NCBI RefSeq assembly: GCF_026342405.1
Contig: NZ_JAPEMU010000001.1
Span: 6,572,001-6,636,000 of the forward strand
DNA from: Kitasatospora sp. NBC_00240
GTDB lineage: Bacteria > Actinomycetota > Actinomycetes > Streptomycetales > Streptomycetaceae
DNA: 64,000 bases
Direction of reading: 5' to 3'
Part shown: positions 8,083 to 16,564 of the stretch, piece after piece
How the letters are laid out: the number at the start of each line of letters is the position of its first letter
Numbering within the stretch: the stretch's first letter is position 1
Program-made: the position numbers and the translations under genes
Notes under the pieces: model-generated
Seen by the model: the letters and a program-made list of their open reading frames with translations, nothing else
Told to the model about the DNA's origin: nothing
The model's database searches: none

Positions 8083-9723
8083 TCAGCCGAAGGTGAGGTT
8101 GGCGCAGGGGTCGGTGTCGGCCGTCCGCGCGTTGTCGGCGATACCGGTCGGGATGGTCGACGGGATGGTGCTCGACGCGCTCGGGCCGCCGGTGGCGCCG
8201 CCGGTCGGGCTCACAGCGCCCGGCTCGTAGTTCCGGCCGAGGGTGATCACCACGCTGTCGGCGCCGCTCTCGGCGACCAGCCGGGCGCCCGGGAAGAGCG
8301 CGGCCAGCTGCTCGGCGGCGGCCTGCTGGGCCGCCGGGTAGGCGATCTCGGTGGTGAGCCGGCCACCGCCGCCGGCGTCGAGGGTGACGTCCTGGTAGCC
8401 CTTGGCCCGGAGGGTGTCGGCGGCGCGGCCCGCCAGTCCGGCCGTCTTCGTCCCGTTGACGACCACGATCGGCACGGTGACGGCGGTCGTGGCGGTCGTG
8501 GCGGTCGTGGCGGTCGTGGCGGCCGGGGCGGTCGTCGCGGGAGCCGCCGGGGCGCTCGGGGCACCGGCGGCAGCGGGCGACGCGGCCGCAGCGGTGGCCG
8601 CCGCGCTGCTGTCGGCCGGGGCTCCGGGGACGGTCGGGGCGGCGGTGGGCGAGGTGGCCGGGTCGCCCTGGCCGGTCGGCCGGCCGTCGAGCGTGCGGTC
8701 CTGGCGCAGCAGGGCCCAGAGGGTGTCCACGTCGGGGTGGACCAGGGCGACCCGGTCGCCGGCGAAGCGCCAGGGGGTGGTGACGAAGGTGATGTCGGCG
8801 AGCTTGATGTTCTGCAGCGACTGGGTGAAGTCGACCAGCTTCATCGCGGTGCCCAGGCCCTCGTCCACGGTCAGCGACCGGGTGGCGGCGTCGGCGAGCG
8901 GCAGCAGGGTCGGCAGTGAGAAGCCCTGGCCCTGGACCTTCTTGATCATCGAGGAGAGGAAGGCCTGCTGACGCTTCATCCGGCCGATGTCCGAGTTGTC
9001 GCCGAACCCGTAGCGGGCCCGGAGGAAGTCGACGGCCGGCTGCCCGGATATCTTCTGCGGGCCCTTCTTCAGGTGGATGTCGTGGGAGTTCACATCGTTG
9101 GGGACGCATATGTCGACCCCGTTGATGGCCTCGGTCATCGCGGCCACGCCCCGGAAGTCCACCACGATGGTGTGGTCGATCCGAAGGCCCGTCAGCGCCT
9201 CCACGGTGTTCTGGGTGCAGGCCGGGTTGCCGTCGGGGAACTGACCGACGGTGAAGGCCTCGTTGAACATCTGGTTGGTGCGCGGGGTCGTCCACCGGCC
9301 GTTCGACAGCTTGCAGGACGGGATGGTGACCAGGGTGTCGCGGGGTATCGAGACCCCGACGGCGTGCTTGTGGTCCGCGTAGACGTGCAGCAGGATCGCG
9401 GTGTCGGAGTGGCCCACGCCGACGTCGCCGCCGCCGAGTTCGTCGTTGCCGCCCTCGCGGGTGTCGGACCCGAGGACCAGCACGTTCACCGGCAGCCTGG
9501 CCCCCGGCGACACGGGCACCGGGGCCGGCGGGCGGCTGGTGGCGACGCCGCCCGGGTCGAAGGTGCTGATGTTGGTGTCGAGCCGGTGGTAGAACCAGGC
9601 GCCCGCGCCGGCGACGGAGAGCACCAGGACGGCGGTGAGCCCGATGGCCGTACGGGCGAGCCGCCGGCGCCGGGGCGTGCCGCTGCGCCGGCCGTCGGTA
9701 CGGCCGTTCGTGGGATCGGTCAT
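8083..9723 (-). CDS. LytR-CpsA-Psr (LCP) family cell-wall glycopolymer ligase with LytR_C domain
   Basis: A 546-residue membrane enzyme. A basic cytoplasmic N-terminus and one transmembrane helix (about 26-46) precede the LCP domain, with its conserved Arg/Asp signatures NVLVLGSDTR, SIPRDTLV, and FLRARYGFGDNSDIGRMKRQQ. A long Ala/Thr/Pro linker (about 355-425) leads to a LytR_C domain (VPIVVVNGT...). LCP enzymes move undecaprenyl-linked polymers onto peptidoglycan outside the cell. The linker contains four exact 9-bp DNA repeats (8482-8517) encoding ATT-type triplets, so its length may vary by slippage. Confidence 0.92.
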   Translation of the reverse strand: MTDPTNGRTDGRRSGTPRRRRLARTAIGLTAVLVLSVAGAGAWFYHRLDTNISTFDPGGVATSRPPAPVPVSPGARLPVNVLVLGSDTREGGNDELGGGDVGVGHSDTAILLHVYADHKHAVGVSIPRDTLVTIPSCKLSNGRWTTPRTNQMFNEAFTVGQFPDGNPACTQNTVEALTGLRIDHTIVVDFRGVAAMTEAINGVDICVPNDVNSHDIHLKKGPQKISGQPAVDFLRARYGFGDNSDIGRMKRQQAFLSSMIKKVQGQGFSLPTLLPLADAATRSLTVDEGLGTAMKLVDFTQSLQNIKLADITFVTTPWRFAGDRVALVHPDVDTLWALLRQDRTLDGRPTGQGDPATSPTAAPTVPGAPADSSAAATAAAASPAAAGAPSAPAAPATTAPAATTATTATTATTAVTVPIVVVNGTKTAGLAGRAADTLRAKGYQDVTLDAGGGGRLTTEIAYPAAQQAAAEQLAALFPGARLVAESGADSVVITLGRNYEPGAVSPTGGATGGPSASSTIPSTIPTGIADNARTADTDPCANLTFG

Positions 9724-9945
9724 CGCCCCTGTGCTCTCTCTGTGGCCGCCGGCCGGGGCCGGTGGTCTGGTCTCATGGGTAAGACGCTTCGGGAGAACGT
9801 TCGGTTACACCCGCAGGCGATCCGATCGGGCGGTGTGACACGTCTCACGCCCGGCGGTCGGTTTCGCCCCGGTTCGCCCCGGGGGCGGTGGGCCGGGCGT
9901 GCCCGTACCGTGCCGGGGCGGCCCGACGGGCGGCCCGACGGGCGG

Positions 9946-10461
9946 TCAGGCGGTCGGGGCGGCGGGGGTGGTGGGCGCGGTCGCCGCGGCGTCGGCCGGC
10001 GCGTGCGGGCCGACGCCGTCGAGCATCCGGCGCAGCAGGTCGCGGAGCGTCGCCCGCTCGTCGGCGCCCAGGGCGGCCAGTGGCTCGCGGGCGAAGTTCA
10101 GCGACTCGCGCAGCTCCTCGGACGCGTCGGAGCCGGCCTCGGTGGCGGCGACCAGCTTGACCCGGCGGTCGTGCTGGTCGGCCTCCCGGGTGACGAAGCC
10201 GCGGGACTCCAGCCGGTCGACGATGCCGGTGATGTTGGACGGTTCGCAGCTGAGCGTCTGGGCGATGTGCCGCATCGGCATCGGGCCGCGGCGGAGCAGG
10301 GCGAGCACCTTGGCCTGGGCGCCGGTGAGCGAGCGGGCGGCGGCGGCCTCCTCGTACTCGCGGTGGAAGAGCGCGACCAGGTTCGCCATGAGGTCGACGA
10401 CCTCGCGGGTGATCGCATCGGTCGGCTGCGGGGCGATGACCTCGGTCGGCTGGGTGTCCAT
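9946..10461 (-). CDS. MarR-family transcriptional regulator
   Basis: A 171-residue winged-helix regulator. The domain spans about 20-150, with LTGAQAKVLALLRRGPMPMRHIAQTL, the recognition helix in SCEPSNITGIVDRLESRG, and the wing DQHDRRVKLVAAT. The tail after residue 150 is Ala/Pro/Thr-rich and disordered. It is divergent from an NADP-dependent reductase gene with palindromic sites between, the standard MarR autoregulated layout. The inducer is unknown; electrophile sensing is inferred from the neighbour. Confidence 0.88.
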   Translation of the reverse strand: MDTQPTEVIAPQPTDAITREVVDLMANLVALFHREYEEAAAARSLTGAQAKVLALLRRGPMPMRHIAQTLSCEPSNITGIVDRLESRGFVTREADQHDRRVKLVAATEAGSDASEELRESLNFAREPLAALGADERATLRDLLRRMLDGVGPHAPADAAATAPTTPAAPTA

Positions 10462-10473
10462 GCCGACCAGTCT

Positions 10474-10539
10474 ACCTGAACATTTGACAACATGAACCTT
10501 TCATGTCCACGATTGCTTTACCGGCTCAACCTTTCAGGT
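10474..10539. promoter_or_regulatory. MarR operator region with nested palindromes
   Basis: A perfect palindrome ACATGAA-CCT-TTCATGT occupies 10490-10506, directly after TTGACA (10484-10489). Outside it, ACCTGAA (10474-10480) and TTCAGGT (10533-10539) form a wider inverted pair with a closely related half-site. The gap is unusually AT-rich for this genome. Confidence 0.7.
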
Positions 10540-10612
10540 GGGTCGACAAACCGGGGGAGGGACCCTCAACGCCGCCCCCGGGCGGACCCACCGCAATCGC
10601 AAGGAGAGATCG

Positions 10613-11638
10613 ATGGCAGAGCAGGCAGCGCCCACCGTCGCCCGTGAGTGGCACCTCGCCGCCCGCCCCCAGGGCTGGCCGACCCCGGCGGACTTCGCGC
10701 TGGTCGAGGCGCCGGTCCGGCAGCCCGGGCCGGGCCAGATCCTGGTCCGCAACGAGTACCTCTCGGTCGACCCCTACATGCGGGGCCGGATGAACGACGT
10801 CAAGTCCTACGTACCGCCGTTCGGGCTCGGCGAGGTGATGGACGGCGGCGCGGTCGGCCGGGTGGTCGCCTCGCAGGCCGAGGGCTTCGCCGTCGGCGAC
10901 GCCGTGCTGCACGGGCTCGGCTGGCGCGAGTACGCCACCCTGGACGCCGGGCACGCCGTCAAGGTGGACGCCGAGGCGGCGCCGCTCTCCTACTACCTGG
11001 GCGTGCTCGGCATGCCCGGCCTGACCGCCTATGCCGGCCTGCTCGCGGTGGCGGAACTCAAGGAGGGCGACCGGGTCTTCGTCTCCGGCGCGGCCGGTGC
11101 GGTCGGCTCGCTGGTCGGCCAGATCGCCAGGCTGAAGGGCGCCTCCCGGGTGGTCGGCTCGGCCGGCTCGGCGGAGAAGGTCGCCACGCTGGTCGACGAC
11201 TACGGCTTCGACGCCGCCTTCAACTACAAGGACGGCCCGGTCCGCGAGCAGCTGGAGAAGGCCGCGCCCGAGGGCATCGACGTCTACTTCGACAACGTCG
11301 GCGGCGAGCACCTGGAGGCGGCGATCTGGGCGCTGAACGTGCACGGCCGGGCCGTGCTCTGCGGTGCGATCGCCCAGTACAACGACACCTCCGCCCCGAC
11401 CGGCCCGCGCAACCTGGCGCTCGCCATCGGCAAGCGGCTGCGCCTGGAGGGCCTGCTGGTGCGCGACCACGCCGCACTGCAGCCCCGGTTCACCGCCGAG
11501 GTGGCGGGCTGGCTGCGCGACGGCAGCCTCCACTACGACGAGACGGTGGTGGACGGCGTGGAGCACGCCGCCGACGCCTTCATCGGCCTGCTGCGCGGCG
11601 GCAACACCGGCAAGATGGTGGTCCGGCTCGCCCCCTGA
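10613..11638 (+). CDS. NADP-dependent 2-alkenal/prostaglandin reductase-type oxidoreductase (MDR family)
   Basis: A 341-residue reductase of the leukotriene B4 dehydrogenase/CurA group. Hallmarks are NEYLSVDPYMRGRM near residue 50, PGLTAYAGLL, VSGAAGAVGSLVGQIAR for NADPH binding, and YFDNVGGEHLEAA. These enzymes reduce C=C bonds of reactive enals and enones in the cytosol. AAGGAGAG lies before ATG 10613. Divergent MarR control is likely. It is the second oxidoreductase/regulator pair in a few kilobases, but the two reductases belong to different subfamilies. Confidence 0.9.
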   Translation: MAEQAAPTVAREWHLAARPQGWPTPADFALVEAPVRQPGPGQILVRNEYLSVDPYMRGRMNDVKSYVPPFGLGEVMDGGAVGRVVASQAEGFAVGDAVLHGLGWREYATLDAGHAVKVDAEAAPLSYYLGVLGMPGLTAYAGLLAVAELKEGDRVFVSGAAGAVGSLVGQIARLKGASRVVGSAGSAEKVATLVDDYGFDAAFNYKDGPVREQLEKAAPEGIDVYFDNVGGEHLEAAIWALNVHGRAVLCGAIAQYNDTSAPTGPRNLALAIGKRLRLEGLLVRDHAALQPRFTAEVAGWLRDGSLHYDETVVDGVEHAADAFIGLLRGGNTGKMVVRLAP

Positions 11639-11693
11639 CCCGGCCCGTCCCCCCGGTTCCGGCGCTCGTCCTGAGCCGGTCTGGTGCCGCGTC

Positions 11694-11731
11694 AACTGCC
11701 CCGCCGACCCCTCCGGGTCGGCGGGGCAGTT
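11694..11731 (+). terminator. terminator after the NADP reductase
   Basis: A perfect 17-bp stem (AACTGCCCCGCCGACCC with its complement) and a 4-base loop CTCC, followed by TT. It is one of the strongest hairpins in the window. Confidence 0.9.
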
Positions 11732-12026
11732 TGCGTACGGGCGCTGGCCGAGGCGGCGCACTACCGCATCCCGGCCGGATCCGAAAGAGCGTCACCCGAG
11801 GTGGGGGGCAGCGCGGTACGGTGGTCCCGCCCTCTCATGGGGCCGTTCGGGGGAGAGATCCGATCGAGGGGTGGACCTCGTTGAGGATCCGACTAACATT
11901 GAGTGAAAGCCTGTCCGTTTTGCTCAATTTAGTGGCTTAATGTCGCCTAACTTGGGTAACTGTGGATCACCTGCAGGCACGAGGCAGCTGGGGAAGGCGA
12001 CCCTCGTCCACAGCCTGGAGGTCCCG
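11732..12026 (+). promoter_or_regulatory. AT-rich leader before the DUF3145 gene
   Basis: The stretch at about 11880-11955 is markedly AT-richer than its surroundings. It carries ATTGAG and CTCAAT as an inverted pair around a TTTTGC tract, then GGCTTAATG and TTGGGTAACTG. A promoter for DUF3145 most likely lies here, but the exact -35/-10 boxes cannot be fixed. Positions 12017-12021 (GGAGG) are the ribosome site. Confidence 0.5.
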
Positions 12027-12521
12027 GTGACGACACGTGGAGTCCTGTACATCCACTCAGCGCCCCGCGCGCTGTGCCCGCACGTCGAGTGGGCGGTGGC
12101 GGGCGTGCTCGGTGTGCGGGTGAGCCTCGACTGGATCCGCCAGCCGGCCGCACCCGGCCACTGGCGTGCCGAGTTCTCCTGGCAGGGGGAGCCCGGCACC
12201 GCGTCGAAGCTCGCCTCCGCCCTGCGCGGCTGGCAGCTGATGCGGTACGAAGTGACCAGCGAGCCCTGCGCGACCGCCGAGGGCGAGCGCTACAGCAGTA
12301 CGCCCGGCCTCGGCATCTTCCACGCCGTGACCGGCATCCACGGCGACATCCTGATCCCGGAGGACAGACTGCGCGCCGTCCTGCTGCGGGCCCGCAACGA
12401 GGGCAGCGACCTGGAGGCGGAGATCTCCCAGCTGCTCGGCAAGCCCTGGGACGACGAACTGGAGCCGTTCCGCTACGCGGGCGAGGGCGCGCCGGTGCGC
12501 TGGTTGCACCAGGTGGTCTGA
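12027..12521 (+). CDS. DUF3145 family protein
   Basis: A 164-residue cytosolic protein conserved in actinomycetes and typically found beside the fab operon. It opens TTRGVLYIHSAPRALCPHVEW and contains GLGIFHAVTGIHGDILIPEDRLR; no catalytic motif is evident. GTG 12027 was chosen because GGAGG lies six bases before it, while the longer frame from 11940 lacks such a site and would include the promoter region. It converges with fabF across a shared terminator. Function is unknown; conserved proximity suggests a link to fatty-acid synthesis. Confidence 0.85.
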   Translation: MTTRGVLYIHSAPRALCPHVEWAVAGVLGVRVSLDWIRQPAAPGHWRAEFSWQGEPGTASKLASALRGWQLMRYEVTSEPCATAEGERYSSTPGLGIFHAVTGIHGDILIPEDRLRAVLLRARNEGSDLEAEISQLLGKPWDDELEPFRYAGEGAPVRWLHQVV

Positions 12522-12602
12522 GTCCGGCCCGTCCGGGTCGGGGCGCCGCGGGCCGGGCGGAGTCGAGCCGGTCCGGGCACCTGGGCGCCCGGCCGCGGAG
12601 CC

Positions 12603-12662
12603 GCCCCGCCACCGGACACGCCAGTGGAGCTGGACACGCCCCGCCACCCGACACGCCAGTGG
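12603..12662. repeat. 25-bp direct repeat, two copies
   Basis: GCCCCGCCACC(G/C)GACACGCCAGTGG occurs at 12603-12627 and 12638-12662, ten bases apart, with a single mismatch. The second copy runs into the following terminator. Confidence 0.85.
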
Positions 12663-12691
12663 GGCCGGTGCCCACCCGGGCACCGGCCCCA
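12660..12691. terminator. bidirectional terminator between DUF3145 and fabF
   Basis: TGGGGCCGGTGCCC pairs with GGGCACCGGCCCCA around a short loop. It lies between converging genes and could end both transcripts. Confidence 0.85.
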
Positions 12692-12726
12692 CTCGCATGT
12701 CGGCGGCGTCAGGGACGCCCCGTGGT

Positions 12727-13992
12727 TCAGACGCTGCGGAAGGCCAGCACCACGTTGTGGCCGCCGAAGCCGAACGAGTTGTTCAGCGCCGCGATCGGGC
12801 CCTCGGGGAGCTTGCGCGGCTCGCCGGTCACCACGTCCGCGTCGACCTCGTCGTCCTTGTCGTCCAGGTTGATGGTCGGCGGGGCCAGCCGGTGGTACAG
12901 CGCCAGCACGGTCGCGACGGTCTCGATGCCGCCGGCGCCGCCCAGCAGGTGGCCGGTCATCGACTTGGTGGCCGAGACGGCGATGTGGTCCAGGTGCTCG
13001 CCGAGCTCCTTGCGCAGGGCCTTCAGCTCCGCGACGTCACCCTGCGGGGTCGAGGTGGCGTGCGCGTTGACGTGCACGATCTCGGCCTTGTCCAGCTGGT
13101 TGCGGTCGAACAGGTCGGCCAGCGCGCGGGCCACACCGGCGCCGGTCGGCTCCGGCTGCGCGATGTGGTGGGCGTCCGAGGACAGGCCCTGGCCGATCGC
13201 CTCGGCGTAGACCCGGGCACCGCGCGCGGCGGCGTGCTCGGCGGACTCCAGCACGACCACGCCCGCGCCCTCGCCCAGCACGAAGCCGTCCCGGCCCTTG
13301 TCGTACGGGCGCGAGGCGCGCTGCGGCTCGTCGTTGTTCTTGGACATGGCCATCATGTTGGCGAAGGCCACGATCGGCAGCGGGTGGATCGCCGCCTCGG
13401 TGCCGCCGGCCACCACCACGTCGGCGCGGCCGCTGCGGATCATCTCGATCGCGTAGCCGATCGCCTCGGCGCCGGAGGCACAGGCGGAGACAGGGGTGTG
13501 CACGCCCGCGCGAGCGCCGACCTCCAGGCCGACGTTGGCCGCCGGGGAGTTGGGCATCAGCATCGGGACGGTGTGCGGGGAGACCTTGCGGACGCCCTTC
13601 TCCTTCAGCACGTCGTACTGGTCGAGAAGGGTGGTCACGCCGCCGATGCCGGAGGCGATCACGGCGCCCAGGCGCTCCGGGGCGAGCTTGGAGGAGTCAT
13701 CGGTGGCGGGGGTCTCGTAGCCGGCGTCGGCCCAGGCCTCGCGGGCCGCGATCAGTGCGAACTGCGCCGAGCGGTCCAGCTTGCGGGCCAGCGGACGGGG
13801 CAGGATCTCGCCCGGCTCGACGGCGGTGCGGGCGGCGATCCGTACGGGGAGGTCGGCCGCCCACTCCTCGGTCAGGACGCCGACGCCGGAACGGCCGGCG
13901 AGCAGGCCCTCCCAGGTGGAGGCGGCGTCGCGGCCCAGCGGCGTGAAGGCGCCGATACCCGTGACGACCACGGTGCGGTTTTCAGCGGTCAC
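12727..13992 (-). CDS. fabF: beta-ketoacyl-ACP synthase II
   Basis: A 421-residue condensing enzyme that elongates acyl-ACP with malonyl-ACP in the cytosol. The Cys-His-His triad is visible: nucleophile in VSACASGAEAI, His in NAHATSTPQGD and His in TKSMTGHLLGGAG. It is the last gene of the fabD-fabH-acpP-fabF unit. The start is a GTG at 13992 with a GAGAGAG purine run upstream. The gap to acpP is 156 bases, longer than elsewhere in the operon, so a local ribosome site or processing may set its level. Confidence 0.97.
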   Translation of the reverse strand: MTAENRTVVVTGIGAFTPLGRDAASTWEGLLAGRSGVGVLTEEWAADLPVRIAARTAVEPGEILPRPLARKLDRSAQFALIAAREAWADAGYETPATDDSSKLAPERLGAVIASGIGGVTTLLDQYDVLKEKGVRKVSPHTVPMLMPNSPAANVGLEVGARAGVHTPVSACASGAEAIGYAIEMIRSGRADVVVAGGTEAAIHPLPIVAFANMMAMSKNNDEPQRASRPYDKGRDGFVLGEGAGVVVLESAEHAAARGARVYAEAIGQGLSSDAHHIAQPEPTGAGVARALADLFDRNQLDKAEIVHVNAHATSTPQGDVAELKALRKELGEHLDHIAVSATKSMTGHLLGGAGGIETVATVLALYHRLAPPTINLDDKDDEVDADVVTGEPRKLPEGPIAALNNSFGFGGHNVVLAFRSV

Positions 13993-14148
13993 TGGTTTTT
14001 CTCTCTCACGTGTGGCGGGGGTTCGGCGGCGCCGGGGGTGGAGCCCGGCCGGGGCGCTACGCGGAGGCGCAGGGCCCCGGCCGGTCTTTCAGGCGGTCGC
14101 ACCGGGCGATCCGGTCGGGTCGACCGGGCCGGAGGTGGTGACCAGTGC

Positions 14149-14394
14149 TCAGGCGTTGGCGAGGATGTAGTCCACGGCGTCGCCGACGGTCTTCAGGTTC
14201 TTGACCTCGTCGTCCGGGATCTTGACGTCGAACCGCTCCTCGGCGGCCACGACGACCTCGACCATGGACAGCGAGTCGACGTCCAGGTCGTCCGTGAAGG
14301 ACTTGTCCAGCTCGACGTCCTCGGCCGGGATACCGGCGATCTCGTTGACGATCTCAGCGAGACCTTCCAGGACCTCGTCCTTGGTGGTAGCCAT
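14149..14394 (-). CDS. acpP: acyl carrier protein of fatty-acid synthesis
   Basis: An 81-residue acidic four-helix protein. The phosphopantetheine attachment serine is Ser41 in LDVDSLSMVE. Its length and sequence are those of the primary-metabolism carrier protein, not a polyketide carrier, and its place between fabH and fabF agrees. The ATG at 14394 has AGAGGAG upstream. It carries the growing acyl chain between FabH, FabF and the reductases encoded elsewhere. Confidence 0.97.
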   Translation of the reverse strand: MATTKDEVLEGLAEIVNEIAGIPAEDVELDKSFTDDLDVDSLSMVEVVVAAEERFDVKIPDDEVKNLKTVGDAVDYILANA

Positions 14395-14486
14395 GGTGGC
14401 TGCTCCTCTTCGGTGTAGATGCGACGGCCCGGCGGGCGGCCGCAGGTTCATTGGGTACAGCGGGTACAGCGGGTTCAGCGGTGTGC

Positions 14487-15518
14487 CTAGGGGAGCGTAA
14501 CGACTGCCGCCGCGTAGACCAGACCCGCCCCGAACCCGATGATCAGGGCAAGGTCGCCGCTCCGGGCTTCACCGCTCTCCAGCATGCGTTCCATCGCCAG
14601 CGGGATGGAGGCCGCCGAGGTGTTGCCGGTCTCGGCGATGTCGCGGGCCACCGGTACCGACGCGGGGAGCTTGAGCGCCTTGATCATGGCATCGGTGATC
14701 CGCATGTTGGCCTGGTGCGGGATGAACGCACCGAGCTGGTCGGCGGTGATCCCGGCGGCGTCCAGCGCCTGCTGGGCCACCTTGGCCATCTCCCAGACCG
14801 CCCAGCGGAAGACCGGCTGGCCGTCCATCCGCAGGGCCGGCCACTTCTGCTCCTCGCCGACGCCGTTGACGGCGTCCTGCTTGGCGAAGGCGGTGTCCCA
14901 GGCCTGGGTCTGCGAGATGACGTCCCGCTGGGAGCCGTCCGAGCCCCAGATGACCTTGCCGATCCCCGGCGTGTCGGACGGGCCGACGATGACCGCGCCC
15001 GCGCCGTCACCGAAGATGAAGGCGGTCGAGCGGTCCGAGGTGTCGGTCAGGTCGCTGAGCCGCTCGACACCGATCACCAGCACGTACTCGGCGCTGCCGC
15101 CGCGGATCATGCCGTCCGCCAGGCCCAGGCCGTAGCCGAAGCCGGCGCAGGCCGCGGAGATGTCGAAGGCCGGGGCCGTCCCGCAGCCGAGCCGCTGGGC
15201 GATCTCGGTGGCGATGGCCGGGGTCTGCTTGAGGTGCGAGACGGTCGCGACGATCACGCCGCCGATCTGCTCCGCCGAGATCCCGGACTGCGCGATCGCC
15301 TTGCCGGCGGCCTGCACCGACATCTCGGCGACGCTCTCCTCCGGGCCGGCCCAGCGGCGCTCGGCGATCCCGCTGCGGCTGCGGATCCACTCGTCGGAGG
15401 AGTCGATCCAGTTCAGCACCTCGGAGTTCGGGATCACCCGGACCGGGCGGTATCCGCCGACACCGAGGATGCGCGAGAACGCCGCGCCGGTGGCGGGCCG
15501 GATCTGTGGGGTGGTCAT
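14487..15518 (-). CDS. fabH: beta-ketoacyl-ACP synthase III
   Basis: A 343-residue initiating condensing enzyme that joins an acyl-CoA starter (branched starters in this group) to malonyl-ACP. Its Cys-His-Asn triad is seen in ISAACAGFGYG, FIPHQANMRI and AETGNTSAAS. The start overlaps the fabD stop by four bases (ATGA), indicating translational coupling. It is about 92 bases ahead of acpP. Confidence 0.97.
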   Translation of the reverse strand: MTTPQIRPATGAAFSRILGVGGYRPVRVIPNSEVLNWIDSSDEWIRSRSGIAERRWAGPEESVAEMSVQAAGKAIAQSGISAEQIGGVIVATVSHLKQTPAIATEIAQRLGCGTAPAFDISAACAGFGYGLGLADGMIRGGSAEYVLVIGVERLSDLTDTSDRSTAFIFGDGAGAVIVGPSDTPGIGKVIWGSDGSQRDVISQTQAWDTAFAKQDAVNGVGEEQKWPALRMDGQPVFRWAVWEMAKVAQQALDAAGITADQLGAFIPHQANMRITDAMIKALKLPASVPVARDIAETGNTSAASIPLAMERMLESGEARSGDLALIIGFGAGLVYAAAVVTLP

Positions 15519-16474
15519 GCGTTCTGCTCCTGACCGCCGGACGCGTGGGCACCGTGCTCGGCCACCAGCGCACGAGCCTTGTCGAGATCGGCAGGGGTCT
15601 TCAGGGCCAGCGTCGCGACACCCTTGACGTTGCGCTTGACCAGGTTGGTGAGGGTGCCGGCCGGCGAGAGCTCGATCACGGCGGTGGCGCCCAGCTGCTG
15701 GAGGGTCTCCATGCAGAGGTCCCAGCGGACCGGGTTCGAGACCTGCGACACCAGCCGGTCCAGCACCTCGGCGCCGGACTGCACGACCTCGCCGTCCCGG
15801 TTGGAGACGTACGCCACGGCCGGGTCGGAGACCTTCAGGGTCGGCGCCAACTCGGCGAGGCGCCGCACGCCCGGGGCCATGTGCTCGGTGTGGAAGGCCC
15901 CCGCCACCTTCAGCGGGATCAGCCGGGTGCCGGCCGGCGGGTCGGCCTTGAGGGCCTCCAGCTGGGCCAGCGTGCCGGCCGCGACGATCTGCCCGCCGCC
16001 GTTGTTGTTGGCCGCGGTCAGGCCGTGCTCGGCGAGCTTGGCGGCGACCGCCTCCGGGTCCCCGCCGAGCAGGGCGGCCATGCCGGTCGCGGTGGCCGCG
16101 GCGGCCTCGGCCATCCCCAGGCTCCGCTCACGGACAAAGGTCAGCGCGTCGTGTGCGCTGAGCACACCGGCGCCGGCGGCGGCGGTGATCTCACCGACGC
16201 TGTGGCCGGCCACCGCGCCGACGACCTCACGGGCGAGGTCCTCGTCCGGGAAGAGCGCGCGGGCGGTCACCAGGCCGGCGGCGACCAGCAGCGGCTGGGC
16301 CACCGCGGTGTCCTTGATCTCCTCCTCGGAGGCCTCGGTTCCGAAGCGCACCAGGTCGAGCCCGGCGACGTCGGACCAGCCGCGCAGGCGGTCGGCGACG
16401 CCGTCCACCTCCAGCCAGGGGCTGAGGAATCCGGGAGTCTGGGCACCCTGTCCAGGGGCGACGATTACGAGCAC
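15515..16474 (-). CDS. fabD: malonyl-CoA:ACP transacylase
   Basis: A 319-residue transferase that moves malonyl from CoA to AcpP. The serine nucleophile lies in GHSVGE (about residue 90) and the catalytic His in GAFHTEHM; the N-terminal oxyanion motif is APGQGAQ. First gene of the fab operon, coupled to fabH by an ATGA overlap. A 90-base gap separates it from the regulator gene upstream and probably holds the operon promoter. Confidence 0.97.
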   Translation of the reverse strand: MLVIVAPGQGAQTPGFLSPWLEVDGVADRLRGWSDVAGLDLVRFGTEASEEEIKDTAVAQPLLVAAGLVTARALFPDEDLAREVVGAVAGHSVGEITAAAGAGVLSAHDALTFVRERSLGMAEAAAATATGMAALLGGDPEAVAAKLAEHGLTAANNNGGGQIVAAGTLAQLEALKADPPAGTRLIPLKVAGAFHTEHMAPGVRRLAELAPTLKVSDPAVAYVSNRDGEVVQSGAEVLDRLVSQVSNPVRWDLCMETLQQLGATAVIELSPAGTLTNLVKRNVKGVATLALKTPADLDKARALVAEHGAHASGGQEQNA

Positions 16475-16564
16475 GGTTCAAGCCTCTCTTGCCAGGAGCC
16501 CGGGGGCGGGTAGGCGACGGTAACGAAGAAAAGCACGCGGGATTGTGGAGTCCCTACAGCGCTG
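16475..16564 (-). promoter_or_regulatory. fab operon promoter/activator region
   Basis: This 90-base gap between fasR and fabD is less GC-rich than its surroundings. Read on the minus strand it contains TGTAGGGACTCCACAATCCC (16538-16557) and then a CTTTTCTTCGTTACC stretch. FasR is known to activate this operon in Streptomyces coelicolor, so its binding site is expected here; which bases it contacts is inference. Confidence 0.55.

Noticed and set aside
11940..12026. Longer N-terminus for the DUF3145 protein
   Set aside because: The extension lies in AT-rich promoter-like DNA and lacks a ribosome site, whereas GTG 12027 has GGAGG at proper spacing.
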